Both the position numbers and the translations under genes were made by a program. Positions 1-6,539 of a DNA stretch of 9,129 nt are shown piece after piece (within the stretch, counting starts at the first letter, position 1; the number at the start of each line of letters is the position of its first letter). The DNA lies in the NCBI GenBank assembly GCA_964568345.1, contig CAZMPG010000041.1, forward strand, positions 1-9,129. The letters run 5' to 3'. The notes beneath the pieces were generated by a model. That model saw only the letters and a list, made by a program, of their open reading frames with translations. It searched no databases and was not told where the DNA came from. This DNA comes from UBA12088 sp964568345. Lineage in GTDB: Bacteria; Patescibacteriota; Minisyncoccia; Phycocordibacterales; UBA12088.

Positions 1-10
1 TATCCTCATG

Positions 11-29
11 CTCCTTGGTCATCAAGGAG
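11..29. repeat. Small perfect hairpin ahead of the first gene
   Basis: CTCCTTG (11-17) and CAAGGAG (23-29) are perfect reverse complements around the 5-nt loop GTCAT. No T-run follows, so it is not a convincing intrinsic terminator. The right arm carries AAGGAG, a Shine-Dalgarno-like sequence that the stem would hide. The gene to the left lies outside the window, so its role (3' end of that gene or a leader structure) cannot be settled. Confidence 0.4.
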
Positions 30-120
30 TGCAATATGTATCTGAGGTTATGCAGCAATGGTGGTGTGTCATACACCCATTTCCAGCGCCACCATTCTCA
101 AAGCATCGTCTGATATGCTG

Positions 121-126
121 TATACT
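121..126 (+). promoter_or_regulatory. Candidate -10 box (TATACT) for the 2H-domain gene
   Basis: TATACT at 121-126 matches the hexamer found ahead of two other genes in this window (2539-2544 minus, 4978-4983 plus). Transcription would start near 133, about 9 nt before the ATG at 142. No good -35 hexamer is visible at 16-18 bp. If it is real, the earlier in-frame ATGs at 58, 115 and 127 lie upstream of the transcript start. Confidence 0.4.
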
Positions 127-141
127 ATGACACTACGTGGC

Positions 142-1284
142 ATGAAGCATTCACCTGAACGAACAGTCCGACCAGACAAAAATGAGTGGTGTCCGGGAGC
201 ATCACTTACCGCAAACCTGAACCGTATCTACGAAGAACTGATTCCCCCGGCTCCCGACGCGCAAGAACTGCTCGCCCACTTCTTTGCCGCCCCAGACGTT
301 GGTGACAGCGAAGTACGTGAGGTTGATGCGATACTCGAGAACCTTGTTGCAGAACATGCGTGGCTCACCATACTGGCGCTGGGCAGAGATGCACTACAGC
401 AACATGGAATCATCGATGCGTACAGGGTACCCATCCACATACCGGCCGGTGCAATAGCAATCGCAGAAGCGACCAACCTTGGCGCAAAGACAGAATCAGT
501 CCGCCTCTATGTCTTGAAACCAGCTCTCATCATTGCCGCGTGGAAGCTCGGTGCATCGTTTGGTTACGGAGAGGACAACGCGTGCTATCTCTTTGATCCG
601 TATATCGGCACCGCATCATTTCACAATCCCGGCGGTGAGATTGACCACTACGTGCAGAGTGTGCTGGGGGAGGAGGTTCCGATATGGAACTACGCATGGT
701 CCGGGGTGATACGCCAGGACATTGCGTTCGATGTGCTGACTGACTTTGAGAGTGGTGAGGGGGTTATTCCGGACCTCCGAGCCACCACAACCCCAGACTA
801 CATGAGTCGTCCAGTCCCAGAAAATGAAATTGTGGCGAAGCTCGAAGCAGAAGCAAACTACGTCATGTATAGTGCGTGTTTTGTGGATGATCCAGGTGCC
901 CTGAAAGCTCAATTTCCACCGGTCCATGAAAACGAGTACTATGATCACTCGACTATCGAATTCCAGCCTGATCGTGGCCGAACGGGAGTGTGTGTGGGGG
1001 ACAAGGCAACCCTCGAGATATACGGTCGCGTAACTACTGACACTGTTGACGCCCTCCTCGTGCGCAGTCCGAAATCCAAGGACCGCGACCCGCACATCAC
1101 GCTTTCAACCGCCCCTGGAACACATCCGTCTCAGAGTGTACGCGCTATCGAAGAAGCGATGCTCGATGGCCGCGTGGTCTCGGTTGCTGGCACGGTTGCG
1201 GTAACCGAAGGGTACCACGATGGGCACAGTGTGGTGCTCAAGCCCGAGTACCTGCAGCATGAAGCTGGGCACCCCGACGCGTGA
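142..1284 (+). CDS. Unknown N-terminal domain plus C-terminal 2H/RNA-repair-like domain protein
   Basis: A 380-residue protein if started at ATG 142; in-frame ATGs at 58, 115 and 127 are alternatives, and 142 is preferred because a TATACT box lies at 121-126. Residues about 1-235 match no family I recognise. The C-terminal part (about 239-366) has two HxT motifs: His269-Ser-Thr271 in DHSTIEFQ and His318-Ile-Thr320 in PHITLSTAPGTHPSQS, separated by a short beta-rich stretch. This layout resembles the 2H phosphoesterase-like domain of Swiss-army-knife (SAK) RNA repair proteins, where the two histidines act on 2',3'-cyclic or 2'-5' phosphate ends. No signal peptide or membrane segment is seen, so it is probably cytoplasmic. 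It converges on the MFS gene with 66 nt between stops and no clear terminator. It is less GC-rich than its neighbours (about 53% in bases 481-540 against about 67% in 6241-6300), possibly reflecting transfer. The gene is secure; the domain call is by eye. Confidence 0.7.
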   Translation: MKHSPERTVRPDKNEWCPGASLTANLNRIYEELIPPAPDAQELLAHFFAAPDVGDSEVREVDAILENLVAEHAWLTILALGRDALQQHGIIDAYRVPIHIPAGAIAIAEATNLGAKTESVRLYVLKPALIIAAWKLGASFGYGEDNACYLFDPYIGTASFHNPGGEIDHYVQSVLGEEVPIWNYAWSGVIRQDIAFDVLTDFESGEGVIPDLRATTTPDYMSRPVPENEIVAKLEAEANYVMYSACFVDDPGALKAQFPPVHENEYYDHSTIEFQPDRGRTGVCVGDKATLEIYGRVTTDTVDALLVRSPKSKDRDPHITLSTAPGTHPSQSVRAIEEAMLDGRVVSVAGTVAVTEGYHDGHSVVLKPEYLQHEAGHPDA

Positions 1285-1350
1285 TGCCAGGTACCTGTAT
1301 GCACCCCCTCCCATCAGACCATGTGAGGTGGTCACCCTTGCAACATGTAG
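1285..1350. other. Convergent gap between the 2H-domain gene and the MFS gene
   Basis: The 66 bp between two facing stop codons contain the perfect palindrome CAGGTACCTG (just after the first stop, about 1288-1297) and the short pair ACCA/TGGT near 1319-1333. Neither is followed by a T-run in either direction, so no intrinsic terminator can be called. Confidence 0.4.
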
Positions 1351-2532
1351 CTACCGTGTATCCCTGAGCCTGTTTGCGGAGAGTATGCCCATGAGCATTG
1401 TGGCGCCGAGGACGCTCCAGAGGAGGGAGAGGTCGAGGTAGATGAGGAGTATCGTTGCCACGAGCGGTCCCAGGGCGTAGGCGAGCGGGCGGAGCATGCG
1501 GAAGAAGCCGATGATGTCGGCGTCTCGCGCGTGGACGTGCTTGAAGAAGTACGTCTCGGTCATGCTGTCTATAAGTGCGGTGCCGATGCGGGTGGCAAAG
1601 AGTGCAGCTCCCCACACGAGGAGGGGCGCAGTGCCGAGGAAGGGAAGGACGAGCGTGGTGAGCCCCGTGAGGAGGAAGCCGCCCGCGAGGAGCTCCTGCT
1701 CACCGAGCCAGCCGTCTGCAATGAGACCCGCAGGCCACTCCGCGAGTACGTACGGGATGAGCATGATGAAGAGGATGACCCCGATGTTTGGCCACGAGAA
1801 GCCGATGACGCCGTGAAGGTAGAGGGGAAGGTACACAGTCATCCACGCGAAGTAGAAGCGGAGGAGGAACTGCGCGACCGCGATGTGGCGAAGGTCGGGT
1901 GCGGCGCGGATGAGGGAGAGGGTGCGGGTGAACGAGAAGGGGCGGTACACCGGATCGGTGAAAGACCGGAAGTGACGCGCGGCGATGGCGAGGAAGGGAA
2001 TGAGGAAGAGGCCGCTCATGAGGAAGACCGACTCGTACGCGGCACGCTCCCCCGCCACGAGGCTTGCGATGGTCGGCGCGAGGAGCGCTGCTACCATGGC
2101 GACTGAGAGGTACATGCCGCGGACATTGCCCGTCGTGTCGTCGGAGGGCGCGGTACCTTCAAGGAGCACGTCGAGGCAGAACGAGATGATGGGGGTGAGC
2201 GTCGTGAGGAGGGTGAAGGCGACCACAATGAGCGGTACGCTCCCTTGGTGGAAGGCGAGCGTGAGGCATGCGGCAATGGTGAGGAGGGTAGCAGCGAGCA
2301 CGGTGCGGTACGCCCCGATGCGGGCGAGCACGTGCGTGGCGCCCGAGAGTGCCAGGAGACCGACGAGCGCCGCGGCGGTGTAGAGGAGGCCAACCCGCTC
2401 GGTGAAGAAAATCGTGAGGAAGCTCGAGGTGATGAAGAGTACCGATGAGTGGTGAAACTCCACGAGGAGGTTGCCGAGGAAGAGCCACCCGCACGCGCGT
2501 ACTTGCCGCACCTTCCGGAGGAAGAATTCCAT
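1351..2532 (-). CDS. Major facilitator superfamily (MFS) transporter
   Basis: A 393-residue integral membrane protein with about 12 hydrophobic segments in two groups of six (roughly residues 13-40, 48-64, 78-95, 99-121, 140-160, 168-186, then 217-240, 247-271, 281-299, 301-320, 345-366, 368-385). A polar loop at about 187-215 joins the halves, as in MFS carriers. Charged residues inside or beside helices (Asp121, Glu125, Glu265, Glu327) could serve substrate or proton coupling. The substrate cannot be read from the sequence. The frame stays open upstream to an ATG at 2622, but that 30-residue extension (Phe/Ser/Leu-rich) is only the translation of the pyrimidine-rich repeat arm. ATG 2532 (MEFFLRKVRQ) is the likely start. 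A TATACT box lies at 2539-2544, so the transcript may begin at or near the ATG. It lies downstream of rnj on the same strand, separated by repeat element A. Confidence 0.85.
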   Translation of the reverse strand: MEFFLRKVRQVRACGWLFLGNLLVEFHHSSVLFITSSFLTIFFTERVGLLYTAAALVGLLALSGATHVLARIGAYRTVLAATLLTIAACLTLAFHQGSVPLIVVAFTLLTTLTPIISFCLDVLLEGTAPSDDTTGNVRGMYLSVAMVAALLAPTIASLVAGERAAYESVFLMSGLFLIPFLAIAARHFRSFTDPVYRPFSFTRTLSLIRAAPDLRHIAVAQFLLRFYFAWMTVYLPLYLHGVIGFSWPNIGVILFIMLIPYVLAEWPAGLIADGWLGEQELLAGGFLLTGLTTLVLPFLGTAPLLVWGAALFATRIGTALIDSMTETYFFKHVHARDADIIGFFRMLRPLAYALGPLVATILLIYLDLSLLWSVLGATMLMGILSANRLRDTR

Positions 2533-2538
2533 GAGGAT

Positions 2539-2544
2539 AGTATA
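2539..2544 (-). promoter_or_regulatory. Candidate -10 box (TATACT) giving a leaderless MFS transcript
   Basis: On the minus strand TATACT lies 6 nt before the ATG at 2532. Usual -10 to +1 spacing puts the start of transcription on or next to the A of the start codon, so the mRNA would be leaderless. No Shine-Dalgarno sequence could fit. A possible -35 falls in the pyrimidine-rich repeat arm (TTTCCC, 17 bp upstream), which is weak. Confidence 0.45.
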
Positions 2545-2550
2545 GCGGGG

Positions 2551-2660
2551 CGAGAGGAAAGGGAAAAGAGGAAAAAAAGAGAGAAAAGTAAAAAGAGAAA
2601 AGTGACACGTGTGCCGCGTCACTCTTTCCTCTTTTTACTTTTCTCTTTTCTCTTTTCTCC
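2551..2660. repeat. Intergenic heptad inverted repeat, element A (rnj/MFS gap)
   Basis: Two long arms flank the loop at 2607-2617. On the minus strand, in gene direction, the 5' arm starts 1 nt after the rnj stop and reads as six consecutive 7-nt units (2659 down to 2618): GAGAAAA three times, GTAAAAA, GAGGAAA, GAGTGAC. The other arm, read on the plus strand, holds GAGGAAA, GGGAAAA, GAGGAAA, a 6-nt break, GAGAAAA, GTAAAAA, GAGAAAA, GTGAC (2554-2606). The inner ~25 nt of the arms (2583-2606 with 2618-2643) pair almost perfectly. Bases 2579-2602 are identical to 6527-6550 in element B. In the rnj transcript it is a purine stem strand followed by a U/C-rich strand, so it could act as a terminator or 3'-end stabiliser; that role is inference. 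Confidence 0.8.
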
Positions 2661-4682
2661 CTACAACCCCAACACCACCGGTATCACGATCGGGCGCTTA
2701 TTCGTGCGCTGGAGGAGGAAGCGGCCCACCGACTCGGTGATATTTTGGCGCACAAACTCGAAGTTTATCGGGTTCATGCCCTTCGTCGCATCGCTGATTG
2801 CCTTCTTTGCTATGACCCGCGCTTCGCCGAGGAGGTCCTGGCTCTCGCGGAGGTACACAAAACCGCGGGAGATGATGTCGGGGCTCTTCCGGAGCTCCCC
2901 CGTCCGTGCGTTTACCGTCGCGATGATGACGAACATACCGTCCTGCGCGAGCGTCTTGCGGTCGCGGATGACGACCTCCTGGACGTCGCCTATCGTGAGG
3001 CCGTCTACCATCATGAGCGAGTTCGGTGCCTTCACATCGAGGACGCGCATGTCTTTACCCTCGGTGATGTCAATGATGGTGCCGTTGTCGGGGATAACGA
3101 TGTGCTCCTTCGGGAACCCGGCGTCAATGTTGGCCTGTGCGTGGCAGCGGAGCATCGAGTGGTAGCCGTACCCGGGCATAAAGAAGCGGGGATTCACACG
3201 TTCGCGGATCCACACGAGCTCGCCGGTGTTGCCGTGACCGGTCGAGTGCACGTCGCTCGCGCGGTAGTGGATGATGCGCACGCCGTGGCGGTAGAGGTTG
3301 TCTTTAAGCTTCTGGACCGAGAGTTCGTTGCCGGGGATGACTGACGACGAGAGGATGATCGTGTCGCGCTCGTTGAGGGTTATCGAGCGGTGCTTCTTCG
3401 TGGCGATACGCATGAGCGCGGCGAACTCTTCACCCTGCGCGCCGGTGGCGAGGATGACGATGCGGTCCGCCGGATACTCGCCTATTTCATCTGCAGAAAT
3501 GATCGTGTCGGGGCGGACGGTGAGGCGGTTTGCGAGTTTTGCGATCTCGATGTTTGTCTTTATCGAGCGGCCCTCGGTGACGATCTTTTTGTTGAGCCGT
3601 TCGCAGACGTTGATGATGTGGATCATGCGTTCGAACTGGCTCGCGAAGGTGCCGATGATGACGCGGCCCTTTACGTCGGTGATGATTTCCTCGAGCGTGC
3701 GATGGACGACCGACTCGGGTATCGAAAAGCCACCCTTCTCCGCGTTCGTGCTGTCGCCGATGAAGAGGATGTTGCGCCCGGTGCCGACTGCGCTCCACAC
3801 CTTCTCCTCGCGTGCGGTGGGGACGCCGTTCTCGTGCTCGAGCTTGAGGTCGCCCGAAATGACGATGTTGCCGTGCGCGGTCTCGACGATGACGCCGCAC
3901 GAATCGGAGATCGAGTGGGTCACCGGGAAGAAGCGCACGACGGTTGAGCCGAGCGTCACCTTGTCGGTGCGGTCCACGACGCGGACGTCGAGCGGCGGGA
4001 GCGTCGGGAACTCTTCGTGACGCTTCTTTATGAGGAGCGAGGTCACCTCGGTGCAGTACACCGGCGGGTTGCCGATGCGGTCGAGGATGTAGGGGAGGCC
4101 GCCGATGTGGTCGAGGTGGCCGTGGGTGATGACTATAGCGCGTATCTTATCTTTCCGATCCTCGAGGTAGCGCGTGTTGGGGAGTGCGTAGTCTACCCCC
4201 GGCGACTCTTCGTCGGTGAGGAACTGGAAGCCGGCATCAGAGATGATGATGTCGTCAGGGGTCTCCACGACGATCATATTCTTTCCCACCTCCTCGACAC
4301 CGCCGAGCGGGATGATACGTACGCCGTCTTGGGGAACAGGAGGTATCACCGCCTCGGGCAGCGCTGCGGGCACACGGCTCGTGCGCTTCACGGGGAGGCG
4401 GCTCTGGCTGCGGGCGAGCGTCGTCGTGCGTGGCTTGCCGACCGACCGCGTGCTGGTGCGGCGCGTGCCCGTGCCAGGGCTTGTGTATACGCTGCGGCGT
4501 TCGCGGGGCGTTCGCGGGGCGCTTGGGGCTGGTGCCCCCTCACCGGGCTGGGCGGCTGGTGCGCGGCTGCCGCGGGGCATACGGCCTACAGCAGCTGGCG
4601 AAGCTTGTGCGTGGAGCGTGCGGATAGTAGGGCGTCGGTGGAACGCCCGCGGAGCGCGTGGTCGCGCTTGATCTCGTGACAT
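2661..4682 (-). CDS. rnj: Ribonuclease J (metallo-beta-lactamase / beta-CASP RNase) with long basic N-terminal tail
   Basis: A 673-residue protein; RNase J is usually about 555. RNase J is a cytoplasmic 5'-3' exo- and endoribonuclease for mRNA decay and rRNA maturation. Residues 1 to about 115 are an Arg/Pro/Ala/Ser/Thr-rich, probably disordered extension; the catalytic core starts near VRIIPLGGVEEVGKN (121-135). Metal-site motifs are HGHLDH (187-192), His256 in THSISDS and Asp278 in SGDLK. The beta-CASP part follows, with IGDSTNAEKGG (308-318), GTFASQFERM (344-353), ATGAQGEEF, SSVIPGNE (446-453) and STGHGN with His483. The usual PVHGEYRM motif reads PGYGYHSM (503-510), so the seventh metal ligand is Tyr505 instead of His. 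The RNase J C-terminal domain (about 555-673) is present. The start has no well-placed Shine-Dalgarno (GAAGG is only 1 nt away); an in-frame stop 8 codons upstream rules out a much longer form. A 200-nt leader reaches back to the promoter at 4895-4903. Confidence 0.93.
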   Translation of the reverse strand: MSRDQARPRAPRAFHRRPTIRTLHAQASPAAVGRMPRGSRAPAAQPGEGAPAPSAPRTPRERRSVYTSPGTGTRRTSTRSVGKPRTTTLARSQSRLPVKRTSRVPAALPEAVIPPVPQDGVRIIPLGGVEEVGKNMIVVETPDDIIISDAGFQFLTDEESPGVDYALPNTRYLEDRKDKIRAIVITHGHLDHIGGLPYILDRIGNPPVYCTEVTSLLIKKRHEEFPTLPPLDVRVVDRTDKVTLGSTVVRFFPVTHSISDSCGVIVETAHGNIVISGDLKLEHENGVPTAREEKVWSAVGTGRNILFIGDSTNAEKGGFSIPESVVHRTLEEIITDVKGRVIIGTFASQFERMIHIINVCERLNKKIVTEGRSIKTNIEIAKLANRLTVRPDTIISADEIGEYPADRIVILATGAQGEEFAALMRIATKKHRSITLNERDTIILSSSVIPGNELSVQKLKDNLYRHGVRIIHYRASDVHSTGHGNTGELVWIRERVNPRFFMPGYGYHSMLRCHAQANIDAGFPKEHIVIPDNGTIIDITEGKDMRVLDVKAPNSLMMVDGLTIGDVQEVVIRDRKTLAQDGMFVIIATVNARTGELRKSPDIISRGFVYLRESQDLLGEARVIAKKAISDATKGMNPINFEFVRQNITESVGRFLLQRTNKRPIVIPVVLGL
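4497..4518. repeat. 11-nt tandem duplication in the rnj N-terminal tail
   Basis: GCGTTCGCGGG occurs twice head to tail (4497-4507 and 4508-4518) within the part of rnj that encodes the Arg/Pro-rich tail (around PRTPRER, residues 57-63). As 11 is not a multiple of three the two copies are read in different frames, yet both give Arg/Pro-type residues. This suggests slippage-driven growth of a loosely constrained tail. Confidence 0.6.
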
Positions 4683-4894
4683 ACCTTCGTACTGATTCTT
4701 ACCCTAGTGGCTACGCGAAGCTACGCCAGACAAAAGCGATGCGCTTGACGCCCTAGGTGTGGTTACTAATGTAATAGTACTACTTTCGCGGGCCTAGCGG
4801 CCGTGCGTTTCAGCTGCTTCCGGTTAGGTGCACCACCACTCAAACGATAACGATATGGCGCAATGGCACACCGTAGAGGAGCTCGAATGAGGGC

Positions 4895-4922
4895 ACTATA
4901 CCAGAGTGTACGCACGATGCAA
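4895..4922 (-). promoter_or_regulatory. Promoter for rnj (extended -10 TGGTATAGT)
   Basis: Read on the minus strand, TGG (4903-4901) runs straight into TATAGT (4900-4895), an extended -10. TTGCAT (4922-4917) lies 16 bp upstream and matches the first three bases of the -35 consensus. Transcription would start near 4888, leaving a leader of about 206 nt before the rnj ATG, unusually long here and possibly a site for control of RNase J synthesis. Confidence 0.5.
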
Positions 4923-4974
4923 GGGTGTGTGGTGGTGACCTGTGTATAGCGCCCGTAGGGTTTGTGCATCGGTT

Positions 4975-4983
4975 TGGTATACT
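4975..4983 (+). promoter_or_regulatory. Promoter for the gap-rpiB-rpe-tkt operon (extended -10 TGGTATACT)
   Basis: TGG at 4975-4977 is followed directly by TATACT at 4978-4983, a full extended -10. No -35 hexamer is recognisable, as is common for extended -10 promoters. Transcription would start near 4990, giving a leader of about 42 nt before gap. The leader lacks a clear Shine-Dalgarno sequence. Confidence 0.55.
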
Positions 4984-5031
4984 GTGTAGCGTAGCGGTGC
5001 GTGTACATCGTACCACTCGAGCTAGCAGCAT

Positions 5032-6072
5032 ATGGTACGAGTCGCCATCAATGGGTTCGGACGTATTGGGCGGGCATTCGTGCGTCTCGCTGCACTGCGG
5101 CACGACCTCGAGGTCGTCGCTATAAACGACCTCGGCGAGATTGAGAACCTTGCCTACCTCCTCAAGTACGACTCCGCATACGGCAGGGCTCCGGTCGAGG
5201 TTTCGACGCACCGCGTCGACTGGCGCACGCTCCTTGTTGTCGGGGGGAAGGAGGTGCCGGTGTACAAGGAGAAAGACCCCGCCACCTTGCCGTGGAAAGA
5301 CCTCGGCGTTGATGTGGTGGTCGAATGTACCGGGGTGTTTACCGACTTCGCGAAGGCAAAAGCGCACCTCGCTGCTGGTGCGAAGCGCGTCGTCATCAGC
5401 GCTCCCGCGAAGGGCGACGCTGCGGCGGCGGGAGTCAAAGGCGGTACGGTGCTCCTCGGCATCAACGAGGATACCCTCGCGGGTATCGAGGTAAGCAGCA
5501 ATGGCTCGTGCACGACGAATGCCGCAGCGCCGGTCATCGAGATACTCCACGAAACCATCGGCATCGAGAAAGCAATGCTCAACACCATCCACGCGTACAC
5601 CGCCTCGCAGGCGATCGTGGATGTGCCCGACGGCAAAGAGTGGCGGCGCGGGCGTGCGGGGGCGCACAACATCATCCCGAGCTCGACCGGTGCGGCAACC
5701 GCTGTCACCGAGGTGGTGACCGACCTCAAGGGCAAGTTCGACGGGGTGGCGATGCGGGTGCCCGTCATCACCGGGTCGGTCGCGGATGTCACCTTCATCG
5801 CGAAGCGCCCAACTTCGGTCGAGGAGGTAAACGGCATCCTCCGCCTCGCTGCCGACAATCCGCGCTGGCAGCGTACATTCGCGGTGTCGAGTGAGGAACT
5901 GGTGTCGAGCGACATTGTGGGGAGTACCACCGCATCCATAGCCGACCTCACCATGACGCGGGTCGTTGACGGTACGCTCGTCAAGGTGTGCGCATGGTAC
6001 GATAACGAGATGGGATACACCGGTTCGCTCATCGAGCATGTCGTGGCGCTCGGAAAAACGGTATGCGGGTAG
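5032..6072 (+). CDS. gap: Glyceraldehyde-3-phosphate dehydrogenase, type I
   Basis: A 346-residue cytoplasmic enzyme that oxidises and phosphorylates glyceraldehyde-3-P to 1,3-bisphosphoglycerate, making NAD(P)H. The Rossmann motif NGFGRIGR is at residues 7-14, and Asp33 in AINDLGE is the residue linked to NAD preference in bacterial GapA. The catalytic site is SSNGSCTTN with Cys160, paired with His187 in IHAYT. The usual Ala before Ser-Cys is Gly158, and the usual HAYTNDQ reads HAYTASQ. PSSTGAA (217-223), Arg242 in MRVP and WYDNEMGY (322-329) complete the substrate and cofactor sites. Length is near the usual 330-340. The start is fixed by MVRVAINGFG. It is the first gene of the operon and its last 10 nt overlap rpiB. 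Confidence 0.97.
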   Translation: MVRVAINGFGRIGRAFVRLAALRHDLEVVAINDLGEIENLAYLLKYDSAYGRAPVEVSTHRVDWRTLLVVGGKEVPVYKEKDPATLPWKDLGVDVVVECTGVFTDFAKAKAHLAAGAKRVVISAPAKGDAAAAGVKGGTVLLGINEDTLAGIEVSSNGSCTTNAAAPVIEILHETIGIEKAMLNTIHAYTASQAIVDVPDGKEWRRGRAGAHNIIPSSTGAATAVTEVVTDLKGKFDGVAMRVPVITGSVADVTFIAKRPTSVEEVNGILRLAADNPRWQRTFAVSSEELVSSDIVGSTTASIADLTMTRVVDGTLVKVCAWYDNEMGYTGSLIEHVVALGKTVCG

Positions 6073-6539
6073 TTGTTGCGTCCGATCATGCCGGTTTTGC
6101 ACTCAAGGCAGCGCTCGCGCCGTTTGTGGCAGGGCTCGGGTACGAGGTCGGCGACCTCGGGCCGGAGGTGTACGATGGGTCGGACGACTACCCACTCCTC
6201 GTCGGAAAGGCAGCTGAAGCGGTGTCGGCCGACCCCGACACCACCCGTGCTATCGTTATCGGTGGGTCGGGGCAGGGCGAGGCCATTGTGGCAAACCGCT
6301 TCCCCCGCGTGCGCGCCGCAGTGTACTACGGTGCTCCGCTTGGTTCGCTCCATGCCGACCTCGACCCCGTCATCCTCTCGCGCCAGCACAACGACGCGAA
6401 CGTGCTCGCGCTCGGCGCCCGCTTCCTCACTACCGAGGAAGCACAGCGCGCGGTCGAGCGGTGGCTCGCGACACCCTTTTCCGGCGAGGAGCGGCATGTG
6501 CGGCGGATTGGGGAGATAGAGCAAGTGAGAGAAAAGTAA
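6063..6539 (+). CDS. rpiB: Ribose-5-phosphate isomerase B family protein (Cys-less, Glu-type)
   Basis: A 158-residue protein of the RpiB/LacAB family, which interconverts ribulose-5-P and ribose-5-P. It has SDHAGF (residues 7-12), DYP (42-44), GGSGQGEAIVANR (67-79) and RQHNDANVLALGAR (107-120). Where E. coli RpiB has its catalytic Cys (CGTG), this protein has Gly67. It carries Glu73 in GQGE instead, as in the Mycobacterium tuberculosis type, where Glu is the catalytic base. The tail SGEERHVRRI also resembles the mycobacterial form. About nine extra residues lie before the HNDAN motif compared with usual RpiB. ATG 6063 overlaps the end of gap by 10 nt, so translation is probably coupled. The stop codon and last residues lie inside the left arm of repeat element B. 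Confidence 0.93.
   Translation: MRVVVASDHAGFALKAALAPFVAGLGYEVGDLGPEVYDGSDDYPLLVGKAAEAVSADPDTTRAIVIGGSGQGEAIVANRFPRVRAAVYYGAPLGSLHADLDPVILSRQHNDANVLALGARFLTTEEAQRAVERWLATPFSGEERHVRRIGEIEQVREK

Larger units (their letters stand above)
4683..5031. other. Divergent intergenic region between rnj and gap
   Basis: This 349-bp gap holds no convincing gene. It carries one extended -10 promoter facing each way, about 75 bp apart, and a ~206-nt leader for rnj. Within that leader are a direct repeat GCTACGC-GAA-GCTACGC (4710-4726), the 8-nt palindrome TAGTACTA (4775-4782) and a GGCC-TAGC-GGCC pair near 4790-4802. None matches a riboswitch or tRNA I know. The heptad repeats of the other gaps are absent. 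Confidence 0.6.

Noticed and set aside
36..113. 25-codon open frame with AAGGAG 6 nt before its ATG
   Set aside because: The ribosome site looks good, but it lies in the arm of a hairpin, the peptide has no recognisable feature, and a transcript from the 121-126 box would not include it.
1531..2448. Plus-strand Glu/Arg-rich open frames across the MFS gene
   Set aside because: The very high Glu/Arg content is the typical antisense image of a Leu-rich membrane protein; the minus-strand MFS reading is far more convincing.
2533..2622. 30-residue N-terminal extension of the MFS protein
   Set aside because: It is just the translation of the pyrimidine-rich repeat arm, and the TATACT box at 2539-2544 would place it upstream of the transcript.
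2551..2660. CRISPR array or riboswitch as an explanation for the repeats
   Set aside because: There are no constant repeats with unique spacers, no cas genes, and no conserved aptamer core; the 7-nt periodic inverted repeats are a different structure.
4741..4830. tRNA-like gene in the rnj/gap gap
   Set aside because: Short palindromes are present but no cloverleaf with a T-loop and a paired acceptor stem can be drawn on either strand.
4766..4843. Basic 25-residue peptide (TTG start, minus strand) in the rnj leader
   Set aside because: It needs a rare start codon, has no Shine-Dalgarno sequence and matches no small ribosomal protein I know; chance is the simpler explanation.
4840..6102. Long minus-strand open frames opposite gap and rpiB (4840-6102, 5154-6524)
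   Set aside because: They lie antisense to well-identified genes and give low-complexity Arg/His/Thr-rich or similarly unfamily-like proteins; GC-rich codon use on the real strand explains them.
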